From: Flavobacteriia bacterium
GTDB taxonomy: Bacteria; Bacteroidota; Bacteroidia; Flavobacteriales_D; Crocinitomicaceae
Length of the DNA: 34,681 nt
Assembly (NCBI GenBank): GCA_016183815.1
Contig: JACPDW010000029.1
Coordinates: 1-34,681 of the forward strand
Direction of reading: 5' to 3'
Shown: positions 15,837 to 24,727 of the stretch, piece after piece
How the letters are laid out: the number at the start of each line of letters is the position of its first letter
Numbering within the stretch: position 1 is the stretch's first letter
Program-made: the position numbers and the translations under genes
The notes under the pieces: generated by a model
The model's database searches: none
The model's input: the letters and a program-made list of their open reading frames with translations, nothing else
What the model was told of the DNA's origin: nothing

Positions 15837-18128
15837 ATGAAAATTTTTACCACTCTTTCACTTTTTATATTTTCAAATGTCCTTTTTGCTCAAACAAAAT
15901 TTGCACAACTAGATATTGAACTTCCAACACCTAACCAATATAGAAATGCCTCAGGTGCACCTGGACATGGATATTATCAGCAAAAAGCTGATTATAAAAT
16001 AAAAGTTACTATCGATGACAAAAAACAACAATTATTCGGTGAAGAAGTCATTACTTACACCAATAATTCTCCAGATGTACTTGAATTTCTTTGGTTACAG
16101 TTAGATCAGAATATAAATCAAGACGATTCAGATGCAAAATTAATCCAAATTGAAAAAATGGAAGATTTTAAGCAAATCAGTGATGTCAAACGAAAATTAT
16201 TTTATTTTGATGGTGGATTTAAAATTGATAAAGTTGAAAATTTGAATGGTGATAAAATGAAATTTTATATTCATAAAACCATGATGAGAATCGACCCTTC
16301 TAAACCTTTATTGCCAAAACAAAGTATCAGTTTTAAAATTAAATGGTGGTATAACATTAATGACAGAGCTAAAATTGGAGGTCGATCTGGTTTGGAATAT
16401 TTTGAAGAAGAAGACAATTATCTTTACACTATCGCTCAATTTTTCCCTAGAATGTGTGTTTACAATGATGTGGAAGGATGGCAAAACAAACAATTTTTAG
16501 GAGCTGGTGAATTTACTTTGCCTTTCGGTGATTATGAAGTAGCTATCACCGTGCCAGACGATCATATTGTTGGGGCAACTGGAATATTACAAAATGGACA
16601 ATCTGTTTTAACTAATGAACAAAAAAATCGTTTGAAACAAGCAGAAAATGCTGACAAACCTGTTTTTATAGTCAATACCGACGAAGCCCTTCAAAGTGAA
16701 AAATCAAAAAGTTCTTCATTTAAAACCTGGGTTTTTAAAGCACAAAATGTAAGGGATTTTGCTTTTGCCAGTTCACGTAAATTTATTTGGGATGCACAAG
16801 GCATTCAAATTAATGGTAAAAAAATAATGTGTATGTCTTTTTATCCAAAAGAAGGAAATCCTCTTTGGGAGCGATATTCAACAAAGCTTGTAGCTCATAC
16901 GATAAAAACTTATTCCAAATATACTGTTGATTACCCCTACCCTGTTGCTATTTCTGTTCACACCAATAGAATCGGAATGGAATACCCCATGATTTGTTTT
17001 AATGGAGGTCGGCCTCAAAATGACGGCACTTATTCAGAAGAAACAAAATACGGTATGTGGGGCGTTATCATTCATGAAGTAGGTCATAACTTTTTTCCAA
17101 TGATTATTAATTCTGATGAACGACAATGGACTTGGATGGACGAAGGATTAAACACTTTTGTTCAATATCTTACTGAACAAGAATGGGAGAGAGGCTATCC
17201 TTCTCATCGTGGACCAGCACATAAAATTACTGATTATATGAGGGGTGATAAAAAAACTATTTCTCCCATTATGACCAATTCAGAAAGTATATTTCAATTT
17301 GGCGACAATGCCTATGGAAAACCAGCCACAGCATTAAATATCTTACGGGAAACCATAATGGGAAGAGAATTATTTGATTATTCGTTTAAAACCTATTGTG
17401 AAAGATGGAAATTTAAACACCCAACTCCAGCTGATTTTTTTAGAACAATGGAAGAAGCTTCCTCTGTTGATTTAGATTGGTTTTGGAGAGGATGGTTTTA
17501 TTCAAAAGATTATGTGGACATCTCACTTGACGAAGTGAATTATTTCCAATTAAACACTAACAATCCGGAAATTGAAAAAGAATGGTTAAAAAATAATGAA
17601 AATGACAAACTCTTTATTTCAAACATGAGGAATAAAAATTCCATACAAAAAACGGTCAACGAATTAGATCCTGAAATTGATGATTTTTATGCCAAAAGAA
17701 ATAAATTTATTGCAGATACTTTAGATAAACTTCAATACAGCGAGTGGAAACAAAAAATGAAAAAAGAAGAATTGGATTTACTGTCTTCTAACAAACATTA
17801 TTATGAATTAAAATTCAGTAATATTGGTGGCTTGGTTTCCCCGATTATCATTTTAGCAATTTTTGAAGACAATAGTGAAAAACTTATTCATATTCCAGCT
17901 GAAATATGGAGAAAAGAAGAAGAAAAATGTTCAAAGGTTTTTATTTTTGACAAAAAAGTAAAGTCTTTTGTATTAGATCCATATTTGGAAACAGCAGATT
18001 GTGATACAGACAATAATTCATGGCCAATAAAATTTAATCCTACTCGATATCAGCTTTTTCAACAACAAAAAGATAAAGAAAACCCCATGCAAAGACAGAA
18101 AAAAGTTGAACAATTGAAAACTAAATAA
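15837..18128 (+). CDS. M1-family zinc metallopeptidase, secreted
   Basis: 763 residues with a signal peptide (FTTLSLFIFSNVLFAQ, to about residue 19). The zinc site is complete: HEVGH at residues 413-417, then exactly 18 residues to Glu436 in WMDEGLNTF. Upstream, RIGMEYPM takes the place of the GxMEN substrate-binding motif of classical aminopeptidases, as in many Bacteroidota M1 proteins. An N-terminal beta domain precedes it, and a poorly conserved C-terminal tail ends in a lysine-rich segment. It probably degrades peptides in the periplasm or outside the cell. It is co-transcribed with the DUF6702-like gene. Confidence 0.92.
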   Translation: MKIFTTLSLFIFSNVLFAQTKFAQLDIELPTPNQYRNASGAPGHGYYQQKADYKIKVTIDDKKQQLFGEEVITYTNNSPDVLEFLWLQLDQNINQDDSDAKLIQIEKMEDFKQISDVKRKLFYFDGGFKIDKVENLNGDKMKFYIHKTMMRIDPSKPLLPKQSISFKIKWWYNINDRAKIGGRSGLEYFEEEDNYLYTIAQFFPRMCVYNDVEGWQNKQFLGAGEFTLPFGDYEVAITVPDDHIVGATGILQNGQSVLTNEQKNRLKQAENADKPVFIVNTDEALQSEKSKSSSFKTWVFKAQNVRDFAFASSRKFIWDAQGIQINGKKIMCMSFYPKEGNPLWERYSTKLVAHTIKTYSKYTVDYPYPVAISVHTNRIGMEYPMICFNGGRPQNDGTYSEETKYGMWGVIIHEVGHNFFPMIINSDERQWTWMDEGLNTFVQYLTEQEWERGYPSHRGPAHKITDYMRGDKKTISPIMTNSESIFQFGDNAYGKPATALNILRETIMGRELFDYSFKTYCERWKFKHPTPADFFRTMEEASSVDLDWFWRGWFYSKDYVDISLDEVNYFQLNTNNPEIEKEWLKNNENDKLFISNMRNKNSIQKTVNELDPEIDDFYAKRNKFIADTLDKLQYSEWKQKMKKEELDLLSSNKHYYELKFSNIGGLVSPIIILAIFEDNSEKLIHIPAEIWRKEEEKCSKVFIFDKKVKSFVLDPYLETADCDTDNNSWPIKFNPTRYQLFQQQKDKENPMQRQKKVEQLKTK

Positions 18129-18293
18129 TATTTAGTCAAAAAGTTTTCTTCAAAAAAGTTAAAAAATAAAATTTAATTCGATTTTTTTTTCAAATTTTAT
18201 TATTTTTTCGTAACAAAATAGTGTTTCATTGCTTTTGTAAAAACTATTTAAGAGAAAAACGAAATCACATGGTTTAACTTGACCAATATATAT

Positions 18294-18301
18294 TACTTTT
18301 G
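18294..18301 (+). promoter_or_regulatory. Bacteroidota -7 element for the carboxylase gene
   Basis: TACTTTTG matches TAnnTTTG exactly, 19 bases before the ATG at 18321. A TTG at 18279-18281 is closer than the usual -33 spacing. The rest of the 193-base gap (18129-18320) is AT-rich without other clear signals. Confidence 0.5.
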
Positions 18302-18320
18302 TTAGTCAAAACAGATTAAA

Positions 18321-19859
18321 ATGGATTGGAATCAAGAGTTAATTGAAAAAAGAAAAAATTCAAAGTTAGGTGGTGGGCAAAAAAGAATTGACAAACAGCA
18401 TGAACAAGGCAAATTAACTGCAAGAGAAAGAATTATTTTTTTATTAGATGACAATTCTTTTCAAGAAATGGGAATGTTTATTCAACATCGATCTACTTCT
18501 TTTGGTCTTGATAAGCAAACATTTCCTGGAGATGGAGTAGTAACTGGTTATGGTACAATTCACGGCAGATTAGTCTATGTTTTTTCACAAGATTTTACAG
18601 TTTTAGGTGGGTCATTATCAGAAACACATGCAGAAAAAATTTGTAAAATAATGGATTTAGCTTTAAAAAATGGAGCACCTCTTATAGGATTAAATGATTC
18701 TGGAGGAGCAAGGATTCAAGAAGGAGTGGTTTCCTTGGCTGGTTATGCCGATATATTTTACCGAAATACTAGAGCGTCGGGTGTAATTCCTCAAATCAGC
18801 GTAATCATGGGCCCTTGTGCTGGAGGCGCGGTTTATAGTCCTGCCTTAACGGATTTTATTTTTATGGTAGAGGACACTTCTTATATGTTTGTAACCGGAC
18901 CTAATGTTGTAAAAACAGTTACTCATGAAGAAGTGAGTTCTGAAGACTTGGGAGGAGCTAAAGCTCATGCAGAAAAATCAGGAGTTACTCATTTTACTGC
19001 CTCAAACGATGTTGAGTGTTTAAAAAAAGTTAGAGAATTTATGACCTATATGCCACAAAATTATGGTGAGTTGGCTCCTAGTACTAAATTTAAATACAGT
19101 AAAAACAAACAAGAGATTATTCAAAAAATATTACCTGAAAATGCGAATTTTCCTTATGATATACGCGACATAATCGATTGTATTATTGACGATAATTCTT
19201 TTAGAGAAGTACAAGAACTTTTTGCCAAAAATATTGTCGTTGGTTTTGCTCGTTTGGAGGGTAGAACAATTGGAATTGTAGCCAATCAACCTAATGCATT
19301 GGCGGGTGTTTTAGATATTGATTCATCTAAAAAAGGAGGACGATTTGTACGTTTTTGTGATTCTTTTAACATTCCTTTATTGGTTTTAGAAGATGTACCT
19401 GGGTTTTTGCCTGGAACAGATCAAGAATGGAAAGGAATTATTAGTAATGGTGCAAAATTATTGTATGCTTTTTCAGAAGCCACTGTTCCTAGAATAACCG
19501 TTATAATCAGAAAGGCGTATGGGGGTGCTTTTGATGTGATGAATTCAAAAAATATTGGTGCAGATTTAAACTTTGCCTGGCCAACAGCAGAAATTGCAGT
19601 GATGGGAGCCAAAGGAGCTGCTGAGATAATCTTCAAAAAAGAAATCAGTGAAGCAAATAATCCTGAAGAAAAATGGAAAGAAAAAGAAACTGAGTACGCT
19701 ACTATGTTTGCAAATCCCTATAAAGCTGCCGAAAGAGGTTTTGTCGATGATGTAATATTGCCTGAAGAAACAAGATTGAAATTAGTGTTGGCCTTCCGTT
19801 CTTTAGAAAATAAAGCAGAAAGTTTGCCTAGAAAAAAACATGGTAACATTCCATTATAA
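18321..19859 (+). CDS. Acyl-CoA (propionyl-CoA-type) carboxylase beta subunit
   Basis: 512 residues, the normal length of carboxyltransferase beta subunits (PccB/AccD5-like). The start [20 protein letters not shown] is diagnostic. [14 protein letters not shown] and [19 protein letters not shown] lie in the N-terminal half. [33 protein letters not shown], [16 protein letters not shown] and [11 protein letters not shown] segments form the biotin- and acyl-CoA-binding crotonase folds. The enzyme transfers CO2 from biotin to propionyl-CoA or a related acyl-CoA. The biotin carboxylase partner is not nearby, so the exact substrate is open (a decarboxylase alpha subunit is the main alternative). ysxC follows after 5 bases. 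Confidence 0.93.
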   Translation: MDWNQELIEKRKNSKLGGGQKRIDKQHEQGKLTARERIIFLLDDNSFQEMGMFIQHRSTSFGLDKQTFPGDGVVTGYGTIHGRLVYVFSQDFTVLGGSLSETHAEKICKIMDLALKNGAPLIGLNDSGGARIQEGVVSLAGYADIFYRNTRASGVIPQISVIMGPCAGGAVYSPALTDFIFMVEDTSYMFVTGPNVVKTVTHEEVSSEDLGGAKAHAEKSGVTHFTASNDVECLKKVREFMTYMPQNYGELAPSTKFKYSKNKQEIIQKILPENANFPYDIRDIIDCIIDDNSFREVQELFAKNIVVGFARLEGRTIGIVANQPNALAGVLDIDSSKKGGRFVRFCDSFNIPLLVLEDVPGFLPGTDQEWKGIISNGAKLLYAFSEATVPRITVIIRKAYGGAFDVMNSKNIGADLNFAWPTAEIAVMGAKGAAEIIFKKEISEANNPEEKWKEKETEYATMFANPYKAAERGFVDDVILPEETRLKLVLAFRSLENKAESLPRKKHGNIPL

Positions 19860-19864
19860 TTTTT

Positions 19865-20461
19865 ATGGAAATTACTTCTGCAATATTTAAAATTAGTTGT
19901 CCCGACAGAAAATCGTGTCCTAAAGAAACAGTTCCAGAATTTTCCTTTATTGGACGTTCAAACGTTGGCAAATCAAGTCTAATTAACTTTTTATGTGGAA
20001 ATAAAAAATTAGCTAAAACTTCTTCAACGCCAGGCAAAACACAACTTATTAATTTTTTTGAGATCAATCATACATGGAATTTAGTAGATTTACCTGGATA
20101 CGGTTATGCAAAAGTTTCAAAAGGAAAAAGAGATGTATTTGAACAATTTATTTCTGATTATTTATTAAATCGCGAACAATTAATCAATACTTTTGTTCTA
20201 ATCGACTGCAGATTAAGTCCACAAAAAATTGATATTGAATTTATAAACTGGTGTGGGGAGAAAAATATACCTTTTTCGTTGATATTCACAAAGATCGATA
20301 AAATTTCCTCCTCTGAACTCCAAAAAAAAATGGCAGAATTTAAGAAAGAACTCTTAAAATATTGGGACGATTTACCTCCTATTTTCACAAGTTCAGCTGT
20401 TTCGCTTTTTGGAAAAGAGAAAGTATTAAATTACATTGAAAAAATACTGAAATCTAATTAA
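19865..20461 (+). CDS. ysxC: Ribosome biogenesis GTP-binding protein YsxC/EngB
   Basis: 198 residues. G1 motif GRSNVGKSS at residues 30-38, G2 region TSSTPGKTQLINFFE, G3 DLPGYGYAKVSKGKR and G4 TKIDK near residue 145 identify the YihA/YsxC/EngB GTPase needed for 50S subunit assembly. It starts at the ATG 5 bases after the carboxylase stop, so it is probably in the same transcript. Confidence 0.96.
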   Translation: MEITSAIFKISCPDRKSCPKETVPEFSFIGRSNVGKSSLINFLCGNKKLAKTSSTPGKTQLINFFEINHTWNLVDLPGYGYAKVSKGKRDVFEQFISDYLLNREQLINTFVLIDCRLSPQKIDIEFINWCGEKNIPFSLIFTKIDKISSSELQKKMAEFKKELLKYWDDLPPIFTSSAVSLFGKEKVLNYIEKILKSN

Positions 20462-20482
20462 ATAGTAGTTTATTATTCAAAG

Positions 20483-20510
20483 TTGATATATTAAAAAAAA
20501 GATAATTTTG
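20483..20510 (+). promoter_or_regulatory. Full Bacteroidota promoter for the metal-uptake-like pair
   Basis: TTG at 20483-20485 is separated by 17 bases from TAATTTTG at 20503-20510, a good match to the TTG / TAnnTTTG consensus in both boxes and spacing. The expected start of transcription is only about 8 bases before the TTG start codon at 20522. Confidence 0.65.
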
Positions 20511-20521
20511 TTTCAAATATT

Positions 20522-20908
20522 TTGTTAAAAAAGAGATTAAATATTAAATTCAATGTTATAGTTTTATTACTAATTTATTTATTTAGTAATAGTCCTAACG
20601 TACTATTTCACCATCACGAAGTTGAACATTCTTTTTTTCAACATGCTGATTCTTGCGAAAAAGCTATTTATTTCGCTGATTCAGAGAACTATTGTAAACA
20701 CAAAACACATATTTCTGAAACAAATGAAGAGTGTTCTATGTGCGACACGCACACTTTTTCTCCACATTCGAATCAATTATTTTATGGAAACTATTTAATA
20801 AATGATTTAAACAAAATATTTACTGAATTTTCTTCACCTTATTTTCCCCTAACACCTTCTTCTTTATCTAATAGAGGACCTCCAAAAGTCTCATCAAACA
20901 TTGTTTAA
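20522..20908 (+). CDS. His/Cys-rich membrane-anchored protein, possible metal binder
   Basis: 128 residues from TTG at 20522. One N-terminal hydrophobic segment (NVIVLLLIYLFSNSP) is a signal or anchor. The exported part is rich in metal ligands: FHHHEVEH, HADSCEKA, YCKHKTH, and ECSMCDTHTF with a CxxC. The C-terminus carries a SNRGPPKV motif seen in short proteins encoded beside Bacteroidota TonB receptors. The receptor gene follows after 164 bases. I infer a periplasmic metal (zinc or copper) binding role; the metal is not known. No other start codon gives the signal segment. Confidence 0.7.
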   Translation: MLKKRLNIKFNVIVLLLIYLFSNSPNVLFHHHEVEHSFFQHADSCEKAIYFADSENYCKHKTHISETNEECSMCDTHTFSPHSNQLFYGNYLINDLNKIFTEFSSPYFPLTPSSLSNRGPPKVSSNIV

Positions 20909-21072
20909 TCAAAACATCAAGTATTAAAATAAGGTCAAAATTTGTATAAGAATTTGTTAACAAAGCAGATTTTTAGTATTTATTGACTTAATTTAATTAT
21001 GCAGTTTTAAATTTCTAAAGGAGTTTTTAATTTCCTGTAATCTAGTTTATTAATTATCAAAAAATATTAAAG

Positions 21073-23487
21073 ATGAAACTAAAAATTATTTATAATATTG
21101 CTCTATACGTTTTCGTAACACAAAATATTGTTGCTCAAATTAAAATTTCTGGCAATATTAAAGACGAAAAAACGCAAGAAAATGTAATGGGAGTCGCCGT
21201 TTACATAAGTGAATTGAAAGTAGGAGCCGTAACAGATGCTAAAGGTAATTACAAAATTGAAAATGTGCAAAAGGGAACTTATTTATTTGAAATAAGTAGT
21301 TTAGGATATAAAAAAAGAGTTACAAGACTTGAAATATATAAAGACACAATAATTAATTTTTTCCTAACCGAGTCGGTAACTGAAATAAGTGAAGTGGTCA
21401 TAACCGCTGTTTCACATTCGACAGAATTAAAATTAAGTCCAATTATCATCAAACCGTTCGATATGAGTGAATTAAATGAAAACAGTTCAACTAATTTAAT
21501 TGATGTATTAAAGAATGTGCCAGGTGTAAACCAAATTACTACAGGTGCTGGAGTTTCTAAACCCACCATTAGAGGACTAGGATATAACAGGGTCATTTCT
21601 CTTTACAATGGAATTCGTCAAGAAGGTCAGCAATGGGGAGACGAGCATGGGATTGAAATTGACGAATATTCTATCGATAGAATAGAAATAGTAAAGGGTC
21701 CAGGAAGTTTAATGTACGGATCCGATGGTATTGCAGGAGTTTTAAATTTCATCTCTCCAAAATCTCCAGTTATGGGAAAAACTAAAACGCAACTCATTTC
21801 CAATTATCAGAGTAATAATAATTTAATTGGCTACTCATTTTCTAATGCTGGAAATATAAAAGGATATCAATGGTTGGCTCGATTTAGCAATAAATTTGCT
21901 GGGAATTATCAAAATAAATACGACGGAAAAGTATATAATTCTGGATTTCAAGAATATAATGGAAACTTATTTTTAGGACTAAATAAAAAATGGGGTTATA
22001 TTCATTTGAATTTAAACACCTTTAATACAATATTAAACATGATAGAGGGAGACAGAGATAGTTTGGGCAATTTTATTTTCGCTTTACCAGATGGAATGGG
22101 TTCAACAACCGAAGTGACAGCAACTGAAAATGATTTAAAAGGATATAAAACTGGGTTTCCTCACCAAGAAGTCAATCATTTAAGGGTACTAATCAATAAT
22201 TATTTTATTCTTAAAAAAGGAAATATTAATTTAGATTTAGGATTTCAAAATAACAAAAGAAAAGAATTTGGTGACATTTTAAATCCCAATGATAAAGCGT
22301 TGTTTTTTGATTTAAACACCTTTAATTATAATTTAAAGTACAATTTTGCTCAAAAGAAAGGTTGGGAAACTTCCATTGGTGTAAGTGGAATGCAACAAAG
22401 TAATACCAATAAGGGTTTAGAATTTCTAGTTCCTGCTTATAAATTGTTTGATGTTGGTGGATTTGTTTTTACTCAAAAAACCTTTAAAAAACTAACTTTT
22501 GCTGGTGGTTTACGCTTTGACAGTAGAAACATCAATGCAGAAGAATTGATATTAGATAGCTTGGGAAATTCAGTCAGTGTTGAAGACAGTACTACTGAAT
22601 TAAAATTTAGTCATTTTGAAAAGAACTTTAGTAGTTACTCTGGAAGTATTGGATTGACGTATCAAATTAAAAAATTTTCAACACTTAAATTCAATATTTC
22701 AAGGGGTTTTAGAGCGCCAAACATAGCGGAACTTGCTTCTAATGGTAAACACGAAGGCACATTGAGATTTGAGTTTGGAACAGTTGATTTAAAACCTGAA
22801 ATAAGTCACCAAATTGATCTTGCATATTTTATAAATTCAGACCATGTTACCATTGAATTTACACCATTTGTGAATTTTATTTCAAATTATATTTTCTCAG
22901 AAAAATTAAAAAATGTATTTGGTGGCGACTCAATTCCTGACCTGTCTGATCCTACTCCTGCCTTTAAATTTGCTCAAGGAAATGCAACACTTTTAGGCGG
23001 TGAATTTTATTTTGATGTTCACCCACATCCTTTAGATTGGTTACACATTGAAAATTCATTTTCATACGTTCAAGCGACACAAAATAATCAAACTGACAGC
23101 ACAAAATATCTGCCCTTTGTCCCTGCACCAAGATATAGAGGAGTGTTGAAAGCACAATTTAAAAATATTGGCAACAAATTGACCAATGTATATGCTAAAT
23201 TTGGCGTGGACTACTTTTTTCAACAAGATAAATTTTTTCAGGCTTACGGAACAGAAACCACAACAAATTCATATACTTTATTAAGTGCAGGAATTGGAGC
23301 AAATGTTAAAGCGTTTAAAAATGCAAATTTTTTGAATGTCTATTTGAGTGCTGAAAATTTAACCGATGTTGCCTATCAAAGCCATTTAAGTAGATTAAAA
23401 TATGCTCCTGAAAACCCATTGACTGGAAGAACTGGGGTGTTTAATATGGGCAGAAATATTAGTTTGAAATTGATTTTTAATCTTTAA
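21073..23487 (+). CDS. TonB-dependent receptor, probable metal/siderophore importer
   Basis: 804 residues. The signal peptide ends at VAQ (about residue 22). A carboxypeptidase-regulatory-like domain covers ~24-105 (SGNIKDEKTQENVMGVAVYI ... TDAKGNYKIENVQKGTYLF). The plug has DVLKNVPGVNQITTGAG, KPTIRGLGYNRVISLYNGIR, then QQWGDEHGIEIDEYSIDRIE and VKGPGSLMYGSDGIAGVLNF. The barrel ends with the Phe-containing ISLKLIFNL. The QWGDEHG region with acidic and His residues at the plug apex fits metal-type receptors, and the neighbouring His/Cys-rich protein supports metal uptake. The ligand is unproven. A strong terminator follows. Confidence 0.9.
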   Translation: MKLKIIYNIALYVFVTQNIVAQIKISGNIKDEKTQENVMGVAVYISELKVGAVTDAKGNYKIENVQKGTYLFEISSLGYKKRVTRLEIYKDTIINFFLTESVTEISEVVITAVSHSTELKLSPIIIKPFDMSELNENSSTNLIDVLKNVPGVNQITTGAGVSKPTIRGLGYNRVISLYNGIRQEGQQWGDEHGIEIDEYSIDRIEIVKGPGSLMYGSDGIAGVLNFISPKSPVMGKTKTQLISNYQSNNNLIGYSFSNAGNIKGYQWLARFSNKFAGNYQNKYDGKVYNSGFQEYNGNLFLGLNKKWGYIHLNLNTFNTILNMIEGDRDSLGNFIFALPDGMGSTTEVTATENDLKGYKTGFPHQEVNHLRVLINNYFILKKGNINLDLGFQNNKRKEFGDILNPNDKALFFDLNTFNYNLKYNFAQKKGWETSIGVSGMQQSNTNKGLEFLVPAYKLFDVGGFVFTQKTFKKLTFAGGLRFDSRNINAEELILDSLGNSVSVEDSTTELKFSHFEKNFSSYSGSIGLTYQIKKFSTLKFNISRGFRAPNIAELASNGKHEGTLRFEFGTVDLKPEISHQIDLAYFINSDHVTIEFTPFVNFISNYIFSEKLKNVFGGDSIPDLSDPTPAFKFAQGNATLLGGEFYFDVHPHPLDWLHIENSFSYVQATQNNQTDSTKYLPFVPAPRYRGVLKAQFKNIGNKLTNVYAKFGVDYFFQQDKFFQAYGTETTTNSYTLLSAGIGANVKAFKNANFLNVYLSAENLTDVAYQSHLSRLKYAPENPLTGRTGVFNMGRNISLKLIFNL

Positions 23488-23499
23488 AAAATAATGATG

Positions 23500-23529
23500 A
23501 AACGTCATTCGAAAGAGTGGCGTTTTTTT
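23500..23529 (+). terminator. Rho-independent terminator after the TonB receptor
   Basis: AAACGTCATTC pairs with GAGTGGCGTTT over 11 positions (two G-U pairs) around a GAAA tetraloop, followed directly by a run of seven T. It lies 13 bases after the receptor stop and is the clearest terminator in the window. Confidence 0.85.
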
Positions 23530-23553
23530 AATAATCGAACTCAGGTTATTATT

Positions 23554-23937
23554 TCAATTACTCAACACCCAATTCCATTTGTCTTTTAACCTAAAATATT
23601 CTGTTACAAAGTCTTCTAAAGCAATATTTTTTGACGTTCTGTGAATTTCCGAGTTTTGTATATATTGAAATGCCCTTTGAATCAACTCTAAAACTGGGGA
23701 ATCAATATATTTTTTTGAAGTATTTATATCAAATTTAAAAGAAGAAAACAAAGCATTAATTTTTAACATATTTTCAATATCTTCATTAGTTTTTTCCTCT
23801 TTAACACTCAATGTCAGATAGATAGGTAACAAACGGAAATTCACTTCTATAAAGTGTTTAATTACATTCAACCCGACATTGGTCAAAACTATCTCTTTAT
23901 AAGGCATGAATGATCGATATGTAAACTGTTTGTTCAT
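23554..23937 (-). CDS. Uncharacterised 127-residue protein
   Basis: The family is not recognised. The predicted protein is soluble and mostly helical, with no signal peptide or Cys. It begins MNKQFTYRSFMPYKEIVL, contains LPIYLTLSVKEEKTNEDIEN, and ends in an aromatic-rich FRLKDKWNWVLSN. The ATG at 23937 is the only suitable start. It is transcribed toward the terminator of the receptor gene. No -7 element was found upstream; the heptamer array starts about 107 bases behind its start codon. Confidence 0.6.
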   Translation of the reverse strand: MNKQFTYRSFMPYKEIVLTNVGLNVIKHFIEVNFRLLPIYLTLSVKEEKTNEDIENMLKINALFSSFKFDINTSKKYIDSPVLELIQRAFQYIQNSEIHRTSKNIALEDFVTEYFRLKDKWNWVLSN

Positions 23938-24043
23938 CTTGTTTTAATAACGATTGAATTTTTAAAAGGTTGTATGAAAAACTTACAAATTGAATAAAAA
24001 GCAGCTTTGAATGAGCAAAAGCCAATATTGATTTATTATTTGA

Positions 24044-24211
24044 ATTCACCATTCCTATTTCTCCATTCTCCATTCTAAATTCTAAATTCCTAATTCTCCA
24101 TTCCTAATTCTCCATTCTTAATTCCTAATTCTCCATTCTTAATTCTTAATTCTCCATTCCTAATTCTCCATTCTCCATTCTCCATTCTAAATTCCTAATT
24201 CTCCATTCACA
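24044..24211. repeat. Heptamer tandem array, 24 units of ATTCNNN
   Basis: 168 bases divide exactly into 24 consecutive 7-base units. Nearly all start ATTC and end in one of four triplets: TCC, CTA, TTA or TAA. From left to right the units are ATTCACC, ATTCCTA, TTTCTCC, then a mixture of ATTCTCC (9), ATTCCTA (5), ATTCTTA (3) and ATTCTAA (3), closing with ATTCACA. It is non-coding, lies in the 409-base gap between 23938 and 24346, and has stops or shifts in all frames. The bases on either side of it in this gap are plain AT-rich DNA. Confidence 0.9.
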
Positions 24212-24299
24212 AATAAAACCGAAATGATTTTCATGAAATTTATAGTAAAAAAGATATAAACATATTTAACAAAAGACTTTCTTTTTCAAAAAATTACTT

Positions 24300-24307
24300 T
24301 ATATTTG
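24300..24307 (+). promoter_or_regulatory. Bacteroidota -7 element for the dksA-like/lspA operon
   Basis: TATATTTG matches TAnnTTTG exactly, 39 bases before the ATG at 24347. The -33 region is a T-rich stretch without TTG. Confidence 0.45.
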
Positions 24308-24346
24308 CCATCTTAAAATTTTAGGATACGAACAAAAATATAGATT

Positions 24347-24727
24347 ATGGCTACAGAAAAAACAAGATATTCTGACGATGAGTTAAATGAATTCAAAAAA
24401 TTAATACTTGAAAAAATTGAAGAGGCAAATGAAGATTTGAAACTTTTAAAAGGAACACTTTCTTTGAGTGATGATCACGGCACAGATGATACAGGTCGTA
24501 CTTTTAATATGATGGAAGACGGATCTGAAACATTATCAAGAGAAGAAGTAGCACAATTGGCAGCACGTCAAGAAAAATTCATACAAAATTTACATAATGC
24601 TTTATTGAGAATTGAAAACAAAACTTATGGTATTTGTCGAGAAACAGGTAAATTAATACCAAAAGAAAGATTAATGTTAGTACCTCACGCTACACTTAGT
24701 ATCGAAGCAAAAAACGCACAAAAATAG
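24347..24727 (+). CDS. TraR/DksA-family protein with degenerate zinc finger
   Basis: 126 residues. Residues ~8-40 and ~65-90 form the two coiled-coil helices (FKKLILEKIEEANEDLKLLK; VAQLAARQEKFIQNLHNAL), separated by DDHGTDDTGRTFNMMEDGSE. The C-terminal globular part YGICRETGKLIPKERLMLVP followed by HATLSIEAK is the DksA zinc-finger region, but only one of the four usual Cys remains (the others are Thr, Ser and Ala). Such zinc-independent DksA-like proteins bind RNA polymerase in the secondary channel. Its TAG stop overlaps the GTG of lspA by one base, so the two are translationally coupled. Confidence 0.88.
   Translation: MATEKTRYSDDELNEFKKLILEKIEEANEDLKLLKGTLSLSDDHGTDDTGRTFNMMEDGSETLSREEVAQLAARQEKFIQNLHNALLRIENKTYGICRETGKLIPKERLMLVPHATLSIEAKNAQK

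Noticed and set aside
19421-20388. Three minus-strand frames of 71-79 residues
   Set aside because: They are antisense to the carboxylase and ysxC coding regions, both strongly identified.
24044-24211. CRISPR array
   Set aside because: The units are 7 bases with no 25-40-base repeats and no unique spacers, and no cas genes are nearby.
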